Source: Roseovarius sp.
GTDB taxonomy: Bacteria; Pseudomonadota; Alphaproteobacteria; Rhodobacterales; Rhodobacteraceae
Assembly: GCA_007125415.1 (NCBI GenBank)
Contig: SLDH01000030.1
Coordinates: 1 to 10,120 of the forward strand
Reading direction: 5' to 3'
Length of the DNA: 10,120 bases
Positions 9,001-10,120 of this stretch are shown in pieces; position 1 is the first letter of the stretch, and each line of letters starts with the position of its first letter. A program made the translations under genes and the position numbers. The notes under the pieces are model-generated. The model was not told where the DNA came from and made no database searches. It worked only from the letters and a program-made list of their open reading frames with translations.

Positions 9001-10120
9001 GGGCCTTCCCAACCCCTACCTTCTGCCGTCGCGCCCGGGTGAGCCCGTGGATATCACCCTGCTCGATGCCAGCGGCGAGACGGTTCGCGGCAGCCTCGTG
9101 CCGGATGCGGATGCACGCGGCTTCACTTTCCTGCCCAGTTTCGCCGCCCTTGCGCCCGGCGATTACCGCCTGCAGTTTGTATCCGATGATCTGGGCTGGC
9201 GCAGCCGCTGGGACCTGCTCGAGGCAGGGCCTGATGGTGTGGCAGAACATCCCTTCACCGTGCCCGAGGCCCCTGTCGGGCTGCGCCTTGCACCGGCGGT
9301 GCAGCCCCCGGGCGCGCCCCTTGGCAACGATGGCGCGGGGCTTGAAGTCGGGCTGCATCAATCGGGTGGGCTGCGCGAGATGCTGGTCGAGGTCACCTGG
9401 GATGCGCGGGCCCTGTCGCTCGATGGACTGATCCCGCAGCTTCCCGGCAGCACGATCACACGGCTCGATAGCGGCACCCTGCCCGGCCAGGCGCAATACC
9501 GCATCGCCTTCGCGCAGCCCCCGGCAGCGGGCCTGCTCGATCTGGCCCGTCTGACAGGCAATATCGTGCCCGATGCCGAGTATGGCGTGATGGCCGCGCC
9601 TCTCTCCATGCGCATTCTTCAGATCAACGGTGCCGCGACATCGGCGCGTGAGGCGGCATCGCCCGACAGGGAGGAGGGCGCGGCCGAGGCAAGCGCGGCG
9701 CGTGCCCTCACCCTCGTAGCAGCGCGCGGCGATGCCGATGGCGACGGTCGCCTGACCGAGGCTGACGCAGCGCTTTTCGCGTCCATCACCGCCGGATCGA
9801 TGGAGGGGCTCGACGCCTGGCGCTTCATCGATCCCGATCTTCTGCGCCCCCTCGAACGCGCAGGGATCAGACCGATCGATGAGCAAGAGCCAGGGACTGA
9901 TCCCCGCGATACGCCCACGCCCACCGAGAGAGCGGCCGCGCAGCCGCGCGCGCAGCGGGCCCAGGCCGGGCCGAGTGCCCTTGCATTGGCCGGGCTTGCG
10001 GGATCGGGCGGCAGCGCCGACTGGCAGCGCGACACCAGCCGCTTTCTCTATGCGCGGCAGGTGGAGGCCGAGCCGCTCTGCCTGATACCACAGGCGGCGG
10101 CGGAGGATGACGGCGCCGCC
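1..10120 (+). CDS. Giant modular extracellular protein with metzincin-like protease domain, partial at both ends
   Basis: One uninterrupted frame of 3373 codons covers the whole window (first full codon 2-4, base 1 ends the preceding codon); I read it through and found no stop. No start is assigned because the protein clearly begins upstream, and it continues past base 10120. Visible domains in order are a degenerate alpha/beta-hydrolase, a split jelly-roll, beta-sandwiches, a roughly 950-residue helical region, a metzincin-type HExxHxxGxxD protease-like domain, a second jelly-roll, cadherin/PKD/Ig-like modules, a cohesin-like domain and a dockerin-like calcium loop. Acidic, almost cysteine-free composition and repeated Asp-rich calcium-type motifs point to a secreted or surface protein. 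The order resembles giant 'LEPR-XLL'-type proteins of Rhodobacterales and Planctomycetes, but the N-terminal marker motif would lie outside the window, so this family label is only inference. The physiological substrate and the export route cannot be read from this fragment. Confidence 0.93.
2..397 (+). other. N-terminal visible segment, beta-rich, fold unrecognised
   Basis: Residues 1-132 of the visible protein. It opens with alternating hydrophobic strands (LFLSGGRLGNVLVYDID), which look like one blade of a beta-propeller of the kind often found upstream in giant surface proteins. It then turns Gly/Asp/Asn-rich, with segments such as NDMNENGRP and NDFNEEIDLRG that could bind calcium. No catalytic motif is visible. 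The propeller reading is weak because at most one blade-like unit is in view; the segment could equally be an irregular beta-rich linker. Confidence 0.3.
398..850 (+). other. Ig/fibronectin-III-like beta-sandwich linker domain
   Basis: Residues 133-283. Strand-like stretches (TFHFEVDRP, EIVFSLAVAG, HSLTISREEL, RVSVTLPP) end in 'LTAGQRYFWGVETVL', which resembles the F-strand of fibronectin-III domains, where an L.PG..Y.W.V pattern is common. A polar Pro/Asp/Asn-rich loop (PDVDGNRNR) sits mid-domain. A Pro-rich connector (EPPMPEPGQD) joins it directly to the hydrolase-like domain. Its likely role is structural, as a spacer or docking module. The assignment rests only on this pattern. Confidence 0.4.
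866..2212 (+). other. Alpha/beta-hydrolase (lipase-like) domain, probably catalytically dead
   Basis: Residues 289-737. The first core strand and oxyanion region read 'VTVVTHGFSAPF' (His297, Gly298), typical of lipase-like hydrolases. The nucleophile-elbow position reads F-I-G-A-D-R-G-A-A-V (Gly403, Asp405, Gly407), so the usual G-x-S-x-G serine is an aspartate. A strand ending 'HVTTIDP' (Asp436) could carry the acid. 'VDFADNYFQQ' (541-550) and 'ARAIGWYIGT' (611-620) look like later conserved core segments, and the domain closes near 'GWFYSSLGGG'. Between His431 and His737 I see no histidine at all, so the third triad member appears to be missing. An extra segment of about 100 residues follows Asp436. 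Asp nucleophiles do occur in haloalkane dehalogenases and epoxide hydrolases, but those also need a histidine. Most likely this is a non-catalytic binding or structural module. Confidence 0.6.
2291..3370 (+). other. Jelly-roll (carbohydrate-binding-like) domain interrupted by a helical insert
   Basis: Residues 764-1123. The start, 'IFNGDFESSF' (Asn769-Glu773) followed by 'IAGWSFHGGG' (Trp796), matches the N-terminal half of galactose-binding-like jelly-rolls, in which an NGDFE segment precedes a GW strand. The expected second half appears only some 200 residues later: 'LEADRSLVHNTLHFP' (His1015, Asn1016), 'LLGIDVDW', 'VRVMFRIPD' and the closing 'LLIDNISFD' (Ile1117-Phe1122), the usual terminal strand of such folds. 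This suggests one domain with a large insert rather than two domains. Its probable role is binding a glycan or surface ligand; ligand residues cannot be named from sequence alone. Confidence 0.5.
2462..3010 (+). other. Helical insert of about 180 residues within the first jelly-roll
   Basis: Residues 821-1003. The composition changes from beta-type to helix-rich, with amphipathic stretches such as 'TQLINLLNFLINETLAS', 'AAIPGKLAGFVEAATLKL', 'AAGFVADELIKRIPNL' and 'IRFIQESLVEWRF'. A short beta-like piece (SIIVKPLAQ...LLAGWVTDEKGEVRKL) lies between. Lysine is more frequent here than in the flanking beta-domains. I do not recognise a known family. It lies between the two recognisable halves of a jelly-roll, so it may project from that domain as a lid or as a partner-binding arm. 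Confidence 0.4.
3374..3949 (+). other. Beta-sandwich region with calcium-type acidic loops
   Basis: Residues 1125-1316. Strand-like segments (HSITFENRS, VDFTLRLPAND, TFLTVSIGAN, ARLGLSASVL, ALLTARAEISYRA, SAHFFYLLDGG) alternate with Asp/Gly/Asn-rich loops such as 'DSENDPDDL' and 'TRDGGDTF'. The pattern 'ITFENRSDQRVDFTL' resembles the first strands of Ig-like ASH or DUF11-type domains, in which neighbouring strands carry short polar turns. No enzymatic motif is visible. It most likely acts as a spacer or adhesion module between the split jelly-roll and the following beta-sandwich. Confidence 0.35.
3950..4201 (+). other. Choice-of-anchor D-like Ig/ASH beta-sandwich
   Basis: Residues 1317-1400. 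The order 'REITIPVRGVLAG', 'DWFSVRGSG', 'PITLGFAPRQVG', 'GVLRLSWQ', 'AEVTLSGRG' follows the usual layout of choice-of-anchor D / ASH-type domains: a strand reading F.V.., then P(L/I)T..F.P...G, then a final strand ending in LSG.G. The terminal LSGRG (1396-1400) is the clearest hallmark. Such domains are non-catalytic building blocks of secreted proteins. It closes the N-terminal beta-rich half and is followed at once by helical sequence. Confidence 0.5.
4202..7060 (+). other. Long helical, coiled-coil-like stalk region of about 950 residues
   Basis: Residues 1401-2353. This is dominated by Ala, Leu, Glu, Gln and Asp with few beta-type stretches. Clear helix-forming runs include 'ALRAILADLRAAEEAEE', 'RAETVTEDLAEELADQEARI', 'AADLNSRTATQAERLDLL', 'VLNRQNDLFQNVLQNM' and 'LAEQLEQLETEVEQPLQDI'. 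Helices are broken by Gly/Pro loops such as 'GLMPGAGFTPQ' and 'GGDIGGPPAGTL', suggesting stacked helical hairpins or bundles rather than one continuous coil. Loose recurring phrases (LLDGLN near 5246, LLDGFN near 5869, SLLDQL near 6574) hint at old internal duplication, but no exact repeat is evident. I recognise no family. By position it would separate the hydrolase/jelly-roll half from the protease/adhesion half. Confidence 0.6.
7061..7612 (+). other. Metzincin-type zinc metalloprotease-like domain
   Basis: Residues 2354-2537. The zinc-binding helix reads H-E-I-A-H-T-L-G-L-P-D (His2442, Glu2443, His2446, Gly2449, Asp2452), a full HExxHxxGxxD motif in which two histidines and the aspartate would hold zinc and Glu2443 would activate water. 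The following 'LYDFETG' makes HExxHxLGLPDLYD, very like the M6 (immune inhibitor A) consensus. 'GAGLMGARNDF', with Met2468 lying 26 residues after the first zinc histidine, fits the Met-turn. A helix (AAALTELLAWTYT) leads into the motif and a strand-like 'RVVIDLGVLL' precedes it. All key residues are present, so activity is plausible. The short core lacks an obvious propeptide, and the exact peptidase family (M6, M10 or M12-like) is not certain. Confidence 0.72.
7613..8080 (+). other. Second jelly-roll (carbohydrate-binding-like) domain
   Basis: Residues 2538-2693. The segments 'DTGWQILGDV', 'AYRGLIVPAGATSLSFTL', 'DAFEMAVLDRSGRAL', 'AAFNLQPDGRLLLAPGV', 'RTVTIDLTAL', 'RFALSLDLIGFG' and 'ITGLAFDV' follow the strand order of galactose-binding-like jelly-rolls common in giant bacterial surface proteins, where a DAFEVALLD strand, an N.Q.DG turn, a VDL strand and a final DLIGFG...I..V pair recur. 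It sits directly after the protease-like domain and may place it on a polysaccharide or matrix substrate. No insert is present here, in contrast to the first jelly-roll. Confidence 0.55.
8096..8377 (+). other. Cadherin/Ig-like domain 1 (NRPPVL type)
   Basis: Residues 2699-2792. It begins 'NRPPVL', followed by 'VTLDEGTSALVDL', the calcium-type 'VTDPDDDPLTYEI', then 'VWRYTPEPGFSGEDALRFTASDG' split between two strands, and ends 'LIVRPV'. This is the standard layout of tandem cadherin-like Ig domains in bacterial adhesins (D.DGDPL.Y...G....YTP..GFSG.D...Y..SDG). Such modules are rigid, calcium-stabilised spacers exported to the cell surface. Confidence 0.72.
8393..8656 (+). other. Cadherin/Ig-like domain 2 (NRPPVL type, putative Ig / He-PIG-like)
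   Basis: Residues 2798-2885. It starts with the same 'NRPPVL' as the preceding module and continues 'ATVQEGDVLEVQFTATDPDGDPVSL', 'GPPGATISAEGLLRWTDTPSG' split between strands, and 'FTILAEDGRGGVARQALTVDV'. The pattern of a P.GA.I...G.L.W turn followed by a D..GG strand is that of the putative Ig (He-PIG) subgroup of cadherin-like domains. DPDGDP supplies the calcium ligands between modules. With its neighbour it forms a tandem pair of divergent copies. Confidence 0.7.
8657..8923 (+). other. PKD domain
   Basis: Residues 2886-2974. The diagnostic PKD turn 'LDWGDGT' (Trp2926-Thr2930) is followed by 'THRYAQPGQFSVTASATDEHGAT', read here as two strands: H.Y..PG.(Y/F).VT and the DEHG turn. All hallmark positions of a PKD beta-sandwich are present. 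PKD domains are common in secreted proteases and polysaccharide-binding proteins, where they act as spacers or aid binding to insoluble substrates, which fits the protease-like domain upstream. Confidence 0.78.
8930..9262 (+). other. Bacterial Ig-like (SbsA-type) domain
   Basis: Residues 2977-3087. 'WGVQVRFNEPVDM' is the characteristic opening strand (V.V.F..P.D), followed by 'PVDITLLDASGETVRGSLVPDADARGFTF', read as three strands, then 'LAPGDYRLQFVSD' and a closing 'HPFTVPEAPV'. This matches bacterial Ig-like domains of the SbsA type, in which F..PVD, a GS strand, a tFxP turn and LaPG.Y.l recur. It is a structural module between the PKD and cohesin-like domains. Confidence 0.55.
9275..9631 (+). 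other. Cohesin-like beta-sandwich
   Basis: Residues 3092-3210. 'LGNDGAGLEVGLHQSGGLREMLVEVTWDARALSL', read as three strands, follows the cohesin opening: a polar start, a strand carrying (V/L).G, then GL....(V/L).(Y/W)D...L.(L/V). Further strands 'GQAQYRIAFAQP', 'GLLDLARLTGNIVP' and 'LSMRILQING' complete a jelly-roll-like sandwich. A dockerin-like calcium loop follows within about 35 residues, the usual pairing in giant bacterial surface proteins. Sequence similarity to true cohesins is weak, so the call rests on pattern and context. Confidence 0.45.
9725..9871 (+). other. Dockerin/EF-hand-like calcium-binding module
   Basis: Residues 3242-3290. 'GDADGDGRLTEADAALFASITAG' carries a complete 12-residue EF-hand loop (Asp3244, Asp3246, Asp3248, Arg3250, Thr3252, Asp3255: D-A-D-G-D-G-R-L-T-E-A-D). 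The leading Gly and the helix after the loop are as in type I dockerin repeats. Dockerins normally have two such loops; the second position here (AWRFIDPDLLRPLERAG) has lost the calcium-ligand spacing, so only one site is intact. It could dock onto the adjacent cohesin-like domain or simply stabilise the fold. Confidence 0.65.
9872..10120 (+). other. Low-complexity Pro/Gln/Ala/Arg linker running out of the window
   Basis: Residues 3291-3373. The sequence is polar and repetitive in composition (EQEPGTDPRDTPTPTERA, then an Ala/Gln/Arg/Gly-rich stretch), with no predicted domain. It includes the only cysteine I found in the visible protein (codon 10079-10081, in 'PLCLIP'). Such linkers often sit near the C-terminus of exported proteins, but no stop or sorting signal is seen before base 10120. 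Confidence 0.5.

Noticed and set aside
6110..9886. Minus-strand open frame of 1258 codons
   Set aside because: It lies wholly antisense to a + frame with clear domains (metzincin motif, PKD, cadherin-like, EF-hand). Its product is Gly/Arg/Ala/His-rich without a recognisable motif. Long antisense frames are expected opposite GC-rich genes with strong third-position bias.
1..10120. Promoters, terminators, RNA genes, CRISPR arrays or insertion sequences
   Set aside because: The whole window is continuous coding sequence. I saw no direct-repeat array, no transposase and no tRNA- or rRNA-like sequence.

Overview
The window lies entirely inside one protein-coding gene. On the + strand, the frame whose first complete codon is bases 2-4 stays open to base 10120. 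That gives 3373 codons with no stop, and neither the true start nor the true end is in view. Residue numbers below count bases 2-4 as residue 1. The DNA is GC-rich and the codons strongly favour G or C at the third position. This composition and the domain style resemble the giant multidomain surface or secreted proteins of marine Alphaproteobacteria (Rhodobacterales/Roseobacter type), but that placement is an inference and no taxonomic marker is present.

Layout by residue: 1-132, beta-rich segment of unknown fold, possibly the end of a propeller; 133-283, Ig/fibronectin-III-like linker; 289-736, alpha/beta-hydrolase (lipase-like) domain whose nucleophile elbow reads G-A-D-R-G and which has no histidine where the catalytic one should be; 765-1123, jelly-roll (carbohydrate-binding-like) domain that seems to be split by a helical insert of about 180 residues; 1125-1400, beta-sandwich domains ending in a 'choice-of-anchor D'-like unit; 1401-2353, a very long and mostly helical, coiled-coil-like region; 2354-2537, a metzincin-type zinc metalloprotease-like domain with HEIAHTLGLPD and a downstream Met-turn candidate; 2538-2693, a second jelly-roll domain; 2699-2974, two cadherin/Ig-like domains starting with NRPPVL and a PKD domain; 2977-3087, a bacterial Ig-like domain; 3092-3210, a cohesin-like beta-sandwich; 3242-3290, a dockerin/EF-hand-like calcium loop; 3291-3373, a low-complexity Ala/Gln/Arg/Pro linker running out of the window.

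Taken together this looks like an extracellular, calcium-stabilised modular protein: binding and adhesion modules flank a probable protease, and a long helical stalk separates them from an apparently inactive hydrolase module. The protein is almost free of cysteine (one found, residue 3360), as is common for large exported Gram-negative proteins. I see no second gene, RNA gene, mobile element, CRISPR array, promoter or terminator. Long open frames on the minus strand are treated as antisense shadows of this gene.
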